Assembly: GCF_000473045.1 (NCBI RefSeq)
Contig: NZ_AXAY01000028.1
Coordinates: forward strand, 62,001 to 126,000
Direction of reading: 5' to 3'
DNA from: Bradyrhizobium sp. WSM3983
GTDB taxonomy: Bacteria > Pseudomonadota > Alphaproteobacteria > Rhizobiales > Xanthobacteraceae
Length of the DNA stretch: 64,000 nucleotides
Positions 16,930 through 25,552 of this stretch are shown here, piece after piece. Numbering within the stretch: position 1 is the first letter of the stretch; every line of letters starts with the position of its first letter. Made by a program: the position numbers and the translations under genes. The notes beneath the pieces are model-generated. The model was not told where the DNA came from. It ran no database searches and saw only the letters and a list, made by a program, of their open reading frames with translations.

Positions 16930-17169
16930 GGGGCTTTCGATCTGGATTCGCTGACGGCGCTATTCTAGGCCGTGTTGCGTCAAAAGCATGTGTTGGGCAA
17001 CTGCTACGTGGCGGCCTGGGGAAGAGGGATGCCTATCACATTGAAGATATTGGACGTTCGAGAAAATCGCGCAACCGGCCCAGGCCGATCTCCAGCTACC
17101 GTCATGATTGTGGGGTGCCGGGCCGCGGTGTAGCATCGTGAAAAAACGGCAACAGGACGGGAGGACGCC

Positions 17170-17487
17170 ATGTGCCATCTCTTCGCGCACCAGCCCCAAC
17201 GCGACTATGAATCGCAGACCCGCTCGCTGCGGATCGGCGGTCACTGCACTTCGATCCGGCTGGAAATGGCGTTCTGGGACACGCTGGAGGAGATCGCAGC
17301 CAAGGAGAGCATGAGCGTCGGAAAGTTCCTGACCACGCTCTATAACGAAGTGCTCGACCATCATGGCGAGGTCAATAATTTCGCGTCGCTATTGCGCTGC
17401 TCCTGCCTGATCTATCGCTCCAAGAGCCTAGCGTTGGCGCAGGATTTCAAGGCAACGGTTGCGCCCATTCTCGACGCGGCCGAATAG
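17170..17487 (+). CDS. Ribbon-helix-helix domain protein
   Basis: A 105-residue protein. The segment SLRIGGHCTSIRLEMAFW is followed by LEEIAAKESMSVGKFLTTLY, a ribbon-helix-helix fold of the RHH_4 type found in many alphaproteobacterial small regulators. GGGAGGA sits ahead of ATG 17170. It probably binds DNA as a dimer, through the SIRLE beta-ribbon. There is no toxin partner beside it, so it is more likely a stand-alone regulator than an antitoxin. Confidence 0.85.
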   Translation: MCHLFAHQPQRDYESQTRSLRIGGHCTSIRLEMAFWDTLEEIAAKESMSVGKFLTTLYNEVLDHHGEVNNFASLLRCSCLIYRSKSLALAQDFKATVAPILDAAE

Positions 17488-17520
17488 CCGCGTACGCTTC
17501 CGGGCACTCTCGCAAAAGCA

Positions 17521-17554
17521 AAAGCGGCTCCGTCAGGCAAGACGGAGCCGCTTT
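17521..17554. terminator. Bidirectional intrinsic terminator
   Basis: A perfect 14-bp stem (AAAGCGGCTCCGTC / GACGGAGCCGCTTT) with a six-base loop lies between the convergent RHH and GMC oxidoreductase genes. On the minus strand it is followed by TGCTTTTGC, on the plus strand by GTCG, so termination of the minus-strand dehydrogenase operon is the stronger use. Confidence 0.85.
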
Positions 17555-17567
17555 GTCGTATCGGACC

Positions 17568-19136
17568 TCAGATCTCTTTCTTCTGCATCGCCCCCGCAAT
17601 GTAATCGGCCTGCCGGATCGCGAGCGCGACGATGGTCAACGTCGGATTGCAGGCTGCGCCGCTGGTGAACTGGCTGCCGTCGGAGACGAACAGGTTCTTG
17701 ACGTCGTGGCTCTGGCCGAACTTGTTGACGACGCCGTCGCGCGGCTTCTCGCTCATTCGGTTGGAGCCGAGATTGTGCGTGCTCGGATAGGGCGGCGTCG
17801 GATAGGTCACCGTGGCGCCGACCGCGTCATAGACCGCCGCGCCCTGCTTGTAGGCATGGGCCCGCATCGCGAGGTCGTTGGGATGATCGTCGTAATGCAC
17901 GCTCGCCACCGGCATCCCGAACTTGTCCTTCACGGTTGCATCAAGCGTGATGCGGTTGGTCTCCTGCGGCATGTCCTCGCCGACCAGCCACATGCCGGCC
18001 ATTCGCGGATAGCCGTCGATCGCAGCGGTGAACGGCCGGCCCCATGAACCGGGATTGAGGAACGCCGCCATGAAGGGCAGTCCGAGCGACAACGTCTCCA
18101 TCTCATAGCCGCCGACGAAGCCGCGCTTCGGATTGTTGGCGGCTTCGTCGCGGATGATGCCAGCCATCGTGGTGCCGCGATACATGTGCACCGACTTCTC
18201 GAACACGGCATAGACGCTGCCGGTCATGTGCCGCATGTAGTTGCGGCCGACCTGTCCCGATGAATTGGCGAGCCCATCGGGGAACATGCTCGACGCGCTG
18301 TTGAGCAGCAGCCGCGGACTCTCGATCGAATTGCCTGCGACCGCGACGATCCGCGCCTTCTGGCGCTGCATCGCGCCGGTCTCGTCGGCATAGACCACGC
18401 CGGTGACCTTGCCGCTGGCATCGTGCTCGATCTTGACCACCATGCTGCCGGGGCGGACCTCGAGATTGCCGGTCGCCTCGCCTTTGGGGATCTCGGTGTA
18501 GAGCGTCGACCATTTCGCGCCGGATTTGCAGCCCTGGAAGCAGAAACCGATCTGCTGGCAGGATCCGCGTCCATCGCGCGGCTGGCTGTTGATCGCCATG
18601 TTGCCGGTGTGCACAGTCTTGTAGCCGAGCTTCTTTGCGCCGGCTTCGAGCACCCTGAAATTGTTGTTGCCGGGAAGTCCGGGGATGCCGTTGGTGCGGG
18701 TCACGCCCATCTTGTTCTCAGCCTTGGCGTACCACGGCTCCATCTCGGCGAGCGTGACCGGCCAGTCAAGCAAATTCGCGCCGGGAATACTGCCGTAGGT
18801 GCTCTTCACCTTGTACTCGTGCTCGTCGAAGCGCAGCGAGGCGCCGGCCCAATGAATCGTGGAGCCACCGACCGCCTTGACGATCCAGGCGGGAAGACCC
18901 GAGAAATCCTTGGCGACGCGCCACGTTCCTGATGTGGTGCGGGCATCGCTCCAGGCGAGCTGGGAGAAGCTGTCCCATTCGTCGTTGATGAAGTCCTGGT
19001 TCTCGATGCGCGGCCCGGCCTCAAGGATGACCACCTTGACGCCTTTCTGCGCCAGCTCGTTGCCCAGCGTACCGCCGCCCGCACCGGAGCCGACGATCAC
19101 CACAACGCTGTTATCGTTCAGATCGAATTTTGCCAT
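17568..19136 (-). CDS. GMC-family FAD dehydrogenase, large subunit
   Basis: A 522-residue flavoprotein of the glucose-methanol-choline family, gluconate 2-dehydrogenase large-subunit type. The FAD-binding VVIVGSGAGGGTLGNEL is at about 12-28. A Cys-containing stretch CQQIGFCFQGC follows mid-protein. The C-terminal catalytic region has STHNLGSNRMSEKP and ACNPTLTIVALAIRQAD. The start at 19136 (MAKFDLND) has a GAGGAGAA ribosome site. It is the last gene of a cytochrome c / glyoxalase / subunit 3 / flavoprotein operon, so electrons probably pass from flavin to cytochrome. The sugar or polyol substrate is unknown. Confidence 0.9.
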   Translation of the reverse strand: MAKFDLNDNSVVVIVGSGAGGGTLGNELAQKGVKVVILEAGPRIENQDFINDEWDSFSQLAWSDARTTSGTWRVAKDFSGLPAWIVKAVGGSTIHWAGASLRFDEHEYKVKSTYGSIPGANLLDWPVTLAEMEPWYAKAENKMGVTRTNGIPGLPGNNNFRVLEAGAKKLGYKTVHTGNMAINSQPRDGRGSCQQIGFCFQGCKSGAKWSTLYTEIPKGEATGNLEVRPGSMVVKIEHDASGKVTGVVYADETGAMQRQKARIVAVAGNSIESPRLLLNSASSMFPDGLANSSGQVGRNYMRHMTGSVYAVFEKSVHMYRGTTMAGIIRDEAANNPKRGFVGGYEMETLSLGLPFMAAFLNPGSWGRPFTAAIDGYPRMAGMWLVGEDMPQETNRITLDATVKDKFGMPVASVHYDDHPNDLAMRAHAYKQGAAVYDAVGATVTYPTPPYPSTHNLGSNRMSEKPRDGVVNKFGQSHDVKNLFVSDGSQFTSGAACNPTLTIVALAIRQADYIAGAMQKKEI

Positions 19137-19167
19137 TTGCGTTCTCCTCAACCCGTTGGGGTGCGAC

Positions 19168-19716
19168 TTAGGCTTTCGGCAGCCAGTCGATGTCGGCGAA
19201 GCCGCGGTTGATGTAGCCGCCGTGCTCGGCGGAGGAGCCCTCGTAGCCGAAACGCGGCCAGACCTCTTTCTGGTTGTAGAGGGAGACGACGAGGTCGCCG
19301 CGCACCTTCTGGAAGAAGTCGCTCTGTTCGATTTCTTTCAGCAGCACCACGCGATCGGCTTCCCAGGGCACCTCGGCATAGGGTGCCTTGTGGCGATCCC
19401 TCGCGTTCTGATCGAGCCTGGCAATGCCGTCGCTGATCAGCGACTTGACTGAGGCGTCCTTCGCCGCCTTGTCGTCCCATGGCTTGATCGCGGTGATGTA
19501 ATAGCTGTCGCCGAGAACGTCGTGCGGATAGATGTCGCGCGCGACCTTCAGCAGCGTCTTCATCGTCGCGGGCGAAAGTGTGCCGGCCTCATCGGCCCAG
19601 GCGTCCTCGATACTGACACTGAGGTTGGTCGCGACAGCCACGACCGGCACGGCGGTCGCCGCGCCCTTGAGAAAGACACGACGGCTGTGCTTGCTTCGAC
19701 GATCGACTTCTCTCAT
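19168..19716 (-). CDS. Gluconate 2-dehydrogenase subunit 3 family protein (Tat exported)
   Basis: A 182-residue small subunit. Its N-terminus has the twin-arginine signal SRRVFLKGAATAVPVVAVAT. The flavoprotein has no signal of its own, so it is probably exported to the periplasm by hitchhiking on this subunit, as known for this enzyme class. The mature part has the family's TLSPATMKTLLKVARDIYPHD opening and the GDLVVSLYNQKEVWPRFGYEG segment near the end. It lies 31 bases upstream of the flavoprotein gene. Confidence 0.9.
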   Translation of the reverse strand: MREVDRRSKHSRRVFLKGAATAVPVVAVATNLSVSIEDAWADEAGTLSPATMKTLLKVARDIYPHDVLGDSYYITAIKPWDDKAAKDASVKSLISDGIARLDQNARDRHKAPYAEVPWEADRVVLLKEIEQSDFFQKVRGDLVVSLYNQKEVWPRFGYEGSSAEHGGYINRGFADIDWLPKA

Positions 19717-19751
19717 GGCATTCCTCCGTAGAGTTTGATTTTATGTTTTGA

Positions 19752-20147
19752 TCAACCGAAACGTCCGCCCCGCTGGATCACCTCGATCTTGTAGCCATCG
19801 GGATCGCTGACGAAGAAGAAGCGCGCCAGGGTCTTGCCGTCATGCTTGAAGTCGCGCAGCGGCCCCGGTGCGAGCTTTTCGCGTTCGAAGCGGGCATGCT
19901 CGGCATCGAGATCATCGACCACCACGGCGAGATGGCCGTAGCCGGCGCCGAGTTGGTACGGTTCCTTGCGATCGAAATTCACCGTCAGCTCGACCTCGAA
20001 AGGTGAGGAGGGGTGACGCAGATAGATCAGTGTAAAGTCTGCGAACTTCAGATGGTCGGCGACTTCGAGGCCGAAGGCACGCCTGTAGAAGTCGAGGGAT
20101 CGCGTTTCATCGAAGACGCGGATCATGGAATGGACGGGCTTGGCCAT
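19752..20147 (-). CDS. Glyoxalase I-like VOC protein
   Basis: A 131-residue vicinal-oxygen-chelate protein resembling lactoylglutathione lyase, which detoxifies methylglyoxal with glutathione. Metal and fold markers include HSMIRVFDETRSLDFYRRAFG, FEVELTVNFDR, GYGHLAVVVDDLD and FFVSDPDGYKIEVIQRG. Its ATG directly follows the TGA of the cytochrome gene. A glyoxalase between dehydrogenase subunits suggests that a reactive aldehyde or ketone is expected from that pathway; this is inference. Confidence 0.87.
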   Translation of the reverse strand: MAKPVHSMIRVFDETRSLDFYRRAFGLEVADHLKFADFTLIYLRHPSSPFEVELTVNFDRKEPYQLGAGYGHLAVVVDDLDAEHARFEREKLAPGPLRDFKHDGKTLARFFFVSDPDGYKIEVIQRGGRFG

Positions 20148-20552
20148 TCAGTTCAGCTCCTTGAGATAGGCAATGATGGCCGCGCGCGTCTCAGGCTTGC
20201 CTTGGCGATAGGCCATGACCACGCCGGGGATGACGGCTTGCGGATTGGTCAGCCAGGCGTCCAGCCGGGCTTCGTCCCAGGTGAAGTCCGCTTTGGCGAG
20301 GCCGTCTGAATAGTGAAAGCCTTCGACCTTGCCGGCGGGCCGGCCCACGACTGTGACCAGCGGCGGGCCCTGTCGCACTGGCTCGGACAGGTTCGTCGTG
20401 TGGCACACCGCACATTGCTGCTTGAACAGCGTCGCTCCATCCGCCGGCTTTGCTGCCGGCAAGGGCATTTGCGCGTTGGCGATCCGCATCATCAGCACCA
20501 TCGCGGTGCACAACCCCAGTACGATTGCGCGTATTGCCAAGAGCCTGCCCAT
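20148..20552 (-). CDS. Periplasmic monohaem cytochrome c
   Basis: A 134-residue class I cytochrome c. ATG 20552 is used; an apparent TTG start at 20561 adds only three residues. A signal peptide (MGRLLAIRAIVLGLC, ending near ANAQ at about 28) precedes a CAVCH haem site and a distal Met in VVMAYRQGKPE. It is the first gene of the dehydrogenase operon and the likely electron acceptor for the GMC flavoprotein. Known gluconate dehydrogenases use a three-haem subunit, so the single haem here is a notable difference. Confidence 0.9.
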   Translation of the reverse strand: MGRLLAIRAIVLGLCTAMVLMMRIANAQMPLPAAKPADGATLFKQQCAVCHTTNLSEPVRQGPPLVTVVGRPAGKVEGFHYSDGLAKADFTWDEARLDAWLTNPQAVIPGVVMAYRQGKPETRAAIIAYLKELN

Positions 20553-20843
20553 CCACGTCAAATTCAGCGTGCGCAGATTCTAGGCGGCGTCAAAGATGCG
20601 GTGGTAGTAGCGGGCTATTTCGCAGGAAGAGAAGGTACTCGGTGTGCGCAGTGTTCCGCGCTGCCTTATATGCGGAGCACAATTCCGCGAAACCGCCGTC
20701 AAATCCCTAAACGATCACCACACGATCCGGATTGCATGACGATCGCGCCGCTTGATTTCCTTACGCGATGTAATGGCCCGGTGCAGACGAGCGGCGTAGC
20801 GAGCCGCCGAGCCATTCGTCACGAGAAAATCCAGGAGAAATGG

Positions 20844-21149
20844 ATGAAGTTGGTGAAGACCTCGATGATCGCATGCGCTCTGTCGGCTCTCGTTGCCGCG
20901 CCCGTACTTGCGCAAGGCGCGCCACCCGCCAGGACGGGCGGCACCGTGCAAAGCAAACCCATGCAAGGCAGCACGATGGGCAGCGGCGACGAGGACATGA
21001 GCGCTCAGCCCGGCGCAGCGGGTGAGAAGACCGGTATGAAATCGACCAAGGGCACCAGGGGCACGGTCGGCACGACGGGCAGCGCTGTGCATAAGGGGGC
21101 CGCCGACGATGCCGCGACGGGCGGCGCAGCCACGGGCAAGCGTTACTAG
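20844..21149 (+). CDS. Small secreted Gly/Thr/Ala-rich protein
   Basis: A 101-residue protein. The ATG at 20844 follows CCAGGAGAAATGG and starts a signal peptide ending at VLAQ (residue 24). The mature part is low complexity, rich in Gly, Thr, Ala and Lys (GTRGTVGTTGS), with no fold or family recognised. A strong terminator follows directly. It is probably a periplasmic or surface protein, function unknown. The frame is open upstream to 20313 but that part is antisense to the cytochrome gene. Confidence 0.75.
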   Translation: MKLVKTSMIACALSALVAAPVLAQGAPPARTGGTVQSKPMQGSTMGSGDEDMSAQPGAAGEKTGMKSTKGTRGTVGTTGSAVHKGAADDAATGGAATGKRY

Positions 21150-21156
21150 GACGGTA

Positions 21157-21185
21157 GAGCTCCGGTCGCCCTGCGACCGGAGCTC
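21157..21185 (+). terminator. Intrinsic terminator
   Basis: A perfect 13-bp stem (GAGCTCCGGTCGC / GCGACCGGAGCTC) with a three-base loop, followed by CTTTG. It lies 8 bases after the stop of the small secreted protein gene and between it and the convergent arfB. Confidence 0.85.
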
Positions 21186-21205
21186 CTTTGGCTGCGTCCG
21201 TCTTG

Positions 21206-21622
21206 CTAATCGTCGAAGCGGCCGCCGCGCCCGGCCTTCACGTCACTCCGGCGCTTCTTGCCGTCGAGCCGGCGCTTCTTGGACGCGTAGGTCGGCCGCG
21301 TTGCACGGCGCGGCGTCGGCCGGATCATCGCCTCAGTCAGGATCTCGACGAGCCGGTCGATGGCGTCCTGCCGGTTACGTTCCTGGCTGCGGAAGCGCTG
21401 GGCCTGGATCACGATCACGCCGTCTTTGGTCATACGCTGGCCGGCGATGCGGGCGAGCCGGATCTCCGCATCCTCCGGGATGGTCAGCTTGCGCGTGTCG
21501 AAGCGCAGCTGGGCCGAGGTCGAGACCTTGTTGACGTTCTGCCCGCCCGGGCCGGAGGCGCGGACAAAATCGATCTCGATGTCGTCCTCGTCAATGACGA
21601 GATCGCGGGATATCCGCAGCAT
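21206..21622 (-). CDS. arfB: Alternative ribosome-rescue factor / peptidyl-tRNA hydrolase
   Basis: A 138-residue protein that hydrolyses peptidyl-tRNA on stalled ribosomes (ArfB/YaeJ). The catalytic ASGPGGQNVNKVST segment with the GGQ tripeptide is at about 23-34. The C-terminus is a long Lys/Arg-rich tail (KKRRLDGKKRRSDVK) that in the family enters the empty mRNA channel. It follows the two M16 peptidase genes on the same strand. Confidence 0.95.
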   Translation of the reverse strand: MLRISRDLVIDEDDIEIDFVRASGPGGQNVNKVSTSAQLRFDTRKLTIPEDAEIRLARIAGQRMTKDGVIVIQAQRFRSQERNRQDAIDRLVEILTEAMIRPTPRRATRPTYASKKRRLDGKKRRSDVKAGRGGRFDD

Positions 21623-21737
21623 GATGGCACCATTCGTGATGCCCGGACATACCGCGGACGCCCATTTTCGGCAATGGAGCTCATGCGAAACGCAAATGGC
21701 CGGGCTAACCCGGCCATTTCAGGACACGTAGGCGACG

Positions 21738-23129
21738 TCAGTTCGACTTGGTCGCCGGTGCCGCCGCCGGCTGCGCCGCGGCCTGCGGGGCACGGCCGAC
21801 GATCACGGTCAGGAGCCCTTGGCCCCACAGCCGCTTGGCGGCGGCCTTGGCGTCGTCCAGCGTCACCGCATCGACGATGCCGTTGCGCTTCTCGATATAG
21901 TCGATCGGCAGCTTGTCCTGCTGATATTGCAGCAGTGCCTGCGCAAGCTTGGAGGAGGTGTCGAGCGCCAGCATCTGCGAGCCCTTGAGGTACGACTTGG
22001 CCTCGTCGAGCTCCTTCTGCGTCGGGCCCTCGTCGGCGATGCGGCGCACTTCCTTCTCGATGGCATCCATGGTGTCGCCGGCACGGTCGGCGCGGGTGCC
22101 GGTGTTGCCGATGAAGATCGCCGAATGCTCCATCCAGAGCAGCGATTCGAACACGGAATAAGCGAGGCCGCGCTTCTCGCGGACTTCACGATAGAGCCGG
22201 GAAGACAGGCCACCGCCACCGAGGATATGGTTAACGACATAGGCCGCCATGAAGTTCGGATCGCTGCGCTTCACGCCAGGGCCGCCGAAGGTGATCACGG
22301 TCTGCGGCACGTCGAGCGGCACGAAACCGCGCTGCGGCGGCGTGGCGGCCTCGACGTCGGGGACAGGCACGAGATTGGCCTTGGCGGGCAAGCTACCAAA
22401 CGTGTGATCGAGCAGCTTGCCGAGCGTGGCCGGATCGACGTCGCCGACCACGGCGATCTTCAGCGTGTCCTTGGCCAGGACGCGGCCGACATAGTCCTTC
22501 ATGTCGGCGACCGTGATGGTCGGCACGCTCTCCAGCGTGCCGGTGGTTTGCCGACCATAGGGGTGATCGCCGAACGTCATCTCCAGGAATCTTCGGCTTG
22601 CGAGCGAAGTCGGATTGGTGGTGTCGCGGCGCAGGCCCGAGATGACCTGCGAGCGGATGCGCTCGACATCGGCCGTTTCGAAATGCGGCGAGGTGAGCGA
22701 CGACCGCAACAGGTCGAAGGCCTCGTCCTTGTTGTCGCGCAGCATGCGCAGGCTGCCGCGGAAAGTATCGCGGGTGGCGCTGAAGGAAAGCTCGATGGCG
22801 CGGCGGTCAAGCCGCTCATGGAACGTCTTGGAATCGAGATCGCCGGAGCCCTCATCGAGGAGGTCGCCGACAAGATTGGCGACGCCGGGCTTGTCCTTGG
22901 GATCCTGTGCCGAGCCGCCGGCAAAGGAATATTCCATGGCAATCAGCGGCACGGTCGCGTCCTGGACGAACCAGGCCTCGATACCGCCGGGCGAGACCAG
23001 ATGCTGGATCTTTGCAGCGGCCTGCGACGGCGAGATCGTGGTGAAAGCGAGTGCCGCGCCGGTGACGAAGGACAACGCGAAGTGTCTTGTGCGTAAGAAG
23101 TGTCTTGCGCGAAGGAAGGGATGGGTCAC
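21738..23129 (-). CDS. M16 peptidase-like protein, probable inactive subunit
   Basis: A 463-residue exported M16-family protein. The GTG at 23129 is used: it overlaps the TGA of the active partner gene (GTGA) and has GAGGAGAAG upstream. A signal peptide ends near SQAAA (about 36). The family zinc motif HxxEH is missing: the matching place reads GVANLVGDLLDEG. The second-domain motif GGGGLSSRLYREVREKRGLAYS is intact. In known bacterial M16 pairs one subunit has lost the metal site and supplies substrate-binding residues. Confidence 0.9.
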   Translation of the reverse strand: MTHPFLRARHFLRTRHFALSFVTGAALAFTTISPSQAAAKIQHLVSPGGIEAWFVQDATVPLIAMEYSFAGGSAQDPKDKPGVANLVGDLLDEGSGDLDSKTFHERLDRRAIELSFSATRDTFRGSLRMLRDNKDEAFDLLRSSLTSPHFETADVERIRSQVISGLRRDTTNPTSLASRRFLEMTFGDHPYGRQTTGTLESVPTITVADMKDYVGRVLAKDTLKIAVVGDVDPATLGKLLDHTFGSLPAKANLVPVPDVEAATPPQRGFVPLDVPQTVITFGGPGVKRSDPNFMAAYVVNHILGGGGLSSRLYREVREKRGLAYSVFESLLWMEHSAIFIGNTGTRADRAGDTMDAIEKEVRRIADEGPTQKELDEAKSYLKGSQMLALDTSSKLAQALLQYQQDKLPIDYIEKRNGIVDAVTLDDAKAAAKRLWGQGLLTVIVGRAPQAAAQPAAAPATKSN

Positions 23130-24517
23130 GAACGCTTCTCCTCGCGCTTGGCGGTAGCGGTGTCCTTGATCAGATAGCCGGTCACCGAGCGCTTCTTCTC
23201 GAGCCATTTCTGTGCAGCCTGACGGACCTGCTCGGCGGTGACGGCGCGGATGCGGTCTGGCCAGCTTCGGATGTCCTCGATCGACAGGCCCGTGGTCAGT
23301 GCGCTGCCATACCAGCGCGCCAGCACCGCCTGATTGTCCTGGGCGTAGATCGCCTCCGCGATGAGCTGGGTCTTGACCCGCTCGAGATCCTCGGCGCGGA
23401 TCGGGTTTGCAACGATGTCGGCGATGACGCCGTCGATGACCTGCTCGACGTCTGCGAAGCTGACGCCAGACTTCGGCGAGGCCGAGATCGCAAACTGGGT
23501 CGGGTCGAGCGAGATGCTGGAATAGCTGGCGCTGGCGGAGACCGCGAGCGGCTTGTCGACGACGAGTGCGCGGTAGAGATAGGAGTTGCTGCCGCTGCCC
23601 ATCAACTGCGCGAGCACGTCGAGCGCGGCGCTCTCGCCGGCCGCGGCCGTCGTCGCCGAGGGCACCAGGTAATAGCGGCGCAGGCTCGGCTGTTCGACGC
23701 GTGGGTCGGACAGCGTGACGGTGCGCGGTGCGGCCGGCTCGGGCTCCTGCGGGCGGATACGCCGCGCCGGGATCGCGGGCTGGGCCGGGATCGCGCCGAA
23801 ATTGCGTTCGGCGAGCGCGTGGATTTCAGTGGCCTCGACGTCTCCGGCGATCACCAGGATCGCGTTGTTCGGCGCGTAGAAGCGGTGATAGAAGGCGAGC
23901 GCATCCTCGCGATTGAGTTTTTCGATCTCCTGGTGCCAGCCGATCACCGGCCGGCCATAGGGATGGTTGAGATAGAGCGCGGCCATGATCTGCTCGTTGA
24001 GCCGAGCGTCGGGGCTGTTGGCGACGCGCATGTTGTATTCTTCGAGCACAACGTCGCGCTCGGGCAGCACATTCTCGTCTTTGAGCACGAGGCCGGTCAT
24101 CCGGTCGGCCTCGAACGCCATCATGGACGGCAACTGTTCGCGCGGTACGCGCTGGTAAAAGTCAGTGTAGTCGACCGAAGTCGAGGCGTTCTCATTGCCG
24201 CCGACGCGGAGCACGGTCTGGGAGAACTCGCCGACCGGGTGCTTCTCGGTGCCCTTGAACATCAGATGCTCGAGGAAATGAGCGAGCCCGGACTTGCCGG
24301 GCGTCTCGTCCGCCGAGCCGACCTTGTACCAGACCATTTCTGTGACCACCGGCGTGCGGTGGTCCGGGATCACCACGACCTGGAGGCCGTTGCTGAGCGT
24401 GAAGCTGGCGGGCGGCGCGGATGTGACCGTCGTCTGGGCGAGTGCGTTGCCGACGGAGAAAGCAGATGTCGAGAGCAGCGCGGCGAAGAGACAGGCAACC
24501 GATCGGTGTGAGGACAT
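23126..24517 (-). CDS. M16 zinc metallopeptidase, active subunit
   Basis: A 463-residue exported pitrilysin-family peptidase. The start at 24517 has AAGGA upstream and begins a signal peptide ending at ALAQ (about 28). The inverted zinc motif H80-FLE-H84 is in SGLAHFLEHLMFKGTE, and the distal Glu lies in ERDVVLEEYNMR. The coupled downstream gene encodes the metal-less partner of exactly the same length. Together they probably form a periplasmic heterodimer that degrades peptides. Confidence 0.95.
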   Translation of the reverse strand: MSSHRSVACLFAALLSTSAFSVGNALAQTTVTSAPPASFTLSNGLQVVVIPDHRTPVVTEMVWYKVGSADETPGKSGLAHFLEHLMFKGTEKHPVGEFSQTVLRVGGNENASTSVDYTDFYQRVPREQLPSMMAFEADRMTGLVLKDENVLPERDVVLEEYNMRVANSPDARLNEQIMAALYLNHPYGRPVIGWHQEIEKLNREDALAFYHRFYAPNNAILVIAGDVEATEIHALAERNFGAIPAQPAIPARRIRPQEPEPAAPRTVTLSDPRVEQPSLRRYYLVPSATTAAAGESAALDVLAQLMGSGSNSYLYRALVVDKPLAVSASASYSSISLDPTQFAISASPKSGVSFADVEQVIDGVIADIVANPIRAEDLERVKTQLIAEAIYAQDNQAVLARWYGSALTTGLSIEDIRSWPDRIRAVTAEQVRQAAQKWLEKKRSVTGYLIKDTATAKREEKRS

Positions 24518-24710
24518 CACGATCCTTGTGAAAGCCCGGACCCTGATGTCCGGGCGTGAAAGCACGGTATGCTACACCGCGCGGCTTTGAGCTTCGGGTC
24601 ACGAAGCAGAGAACGCGGTCAAGTTGTACTTAAAAATAAGTCATCTGCCGCGTCCGGCCTATACCGGACGATTGCGGCGGGTCCACGCCTGGGTGCGACG
24701 GGCAAGGAGC

Positions 24711-25442
24711 TTATTGCTCCTTTTCCTTACCCGACTGGACGTCGAAATAGGTCCGCCGCGACTTATCTTCTCCGGCGCCATAGGCATAGTTCGACGAAGG
24801 CGTCTGATATCCTGGCGGCGGCTCGACGAGCGATTGGCGCGGTGGCTCGCTCGTGAATTGCTTGGATTCGCCTTTGTTGCCCGAGAACATCTTAAACAGA
24901 CCGCCGGTGTAACCGAGCTCGGCCGGGCTCATCGTCGGGTTGCTGATGTTGGTACCCGGCTGGATCGGATCATTGACGGTCTTGTCGGGCCCGGCCGTCT
25001 TGTGGGCGTCCAACTCGGCCGGCGACAGCGGTCGGGCATTTTTCCAGTACTCCGTTGCCTTGTTGCCCGCTTTCTTCCGCTCAGCGATGGCCTCCTTGCG
25101 GCGCTTCTCGTCGGGATCCTTCGGCCAGTTCGGCGCGTTCTTGGCGTCGGCGCTGGCGGGCGGCGGCAGGTCGAGGCTCGGCGGCACCACCAGTGGCGAA
25201 CGCTCGCGGTACTCGATGCCCTTCTTTTCCATGCTCTTGGCGCCGATGCCGGACATCAGATTGTCGATGAGCTTCTCTTCGAAGGTCATGTCGTCGTCAT
25301 CGTCGTCACCGTCACCGGCGCGGACCGGGCCTGCCGACATGACCAGACCGATGCCGAGTGCGACGGCTGACAATTTCAGCGCCAGCCAAAGTCCCCGCCG
25401 GGGGTCTCGACCCATCGAACCGCTGGTCTCGGAGCTGCGCAT
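24711..25442 (-). CDS. Conserved exported hypothetical protein
   Basis: About 243 residues, not recognised. After MRSSETSGSMGRD a hydrophobic segment (LWLALKLSAVALGIGLVMSAG) looks like a signal or anchor, followed by an acidic run (GDGDDDDDDMTFEEKLI), a Pro-rich stretch and an extended polar C-terminus rich in Ser, Pro and Lys. ATG 25442 is used; 25508 and 25415 are alternatives. It sits between lspA and the M16 peptidases on the same strand. The sequence suggests a largely extended envelope protein. Confidence 0.7.
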   Translation of the reverse strand: MRSSETSGSMGRDPRRGLWLALKLSAVALGIGLVMSAGPVRAGDGDDDDDDMTFEEKLIDNLMSGIGAKSMEKKGIEYRERSPLVVPPSLDLPPPASADAKNAPNWPKDPDEKRRKEAIAERKKAGNKATEYWKNARPLSPAELDAHKTAGPDKTVNDPIQPGTNISNPTMSPAELGYTGGLFKMFSGNKGESKQFTSEPPRQSLVEPPPGYQTPSSNYAYGAGEDKSRRTYFDVQSGKEKEQ

Positions 25443-25552
25443 GCCTGTACCTGTTCCATATTGTGGCAGTCTTGATTGTGCCGGTCTTGCCGCGTCTCGC
25501 GCGACCACCCCTCGCCAAGCAAGGTTCCGCCTCCGGTCCGTATCGGCCGGGA

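Noticed and set aside
16174..16968. A 264-codon plus-strand open frame
   Set aside because: Antisense to the mutL N-terminal region, with no recognisable domain.
24651..24670. Hairpin CGTCCGG / CCGGACG between the M16 and hypothetical genes
   Set aside because: The stem is only 7 bp and the nearest T-run on the minus strand is about 16 bases away, so it is not a convincing terminator.
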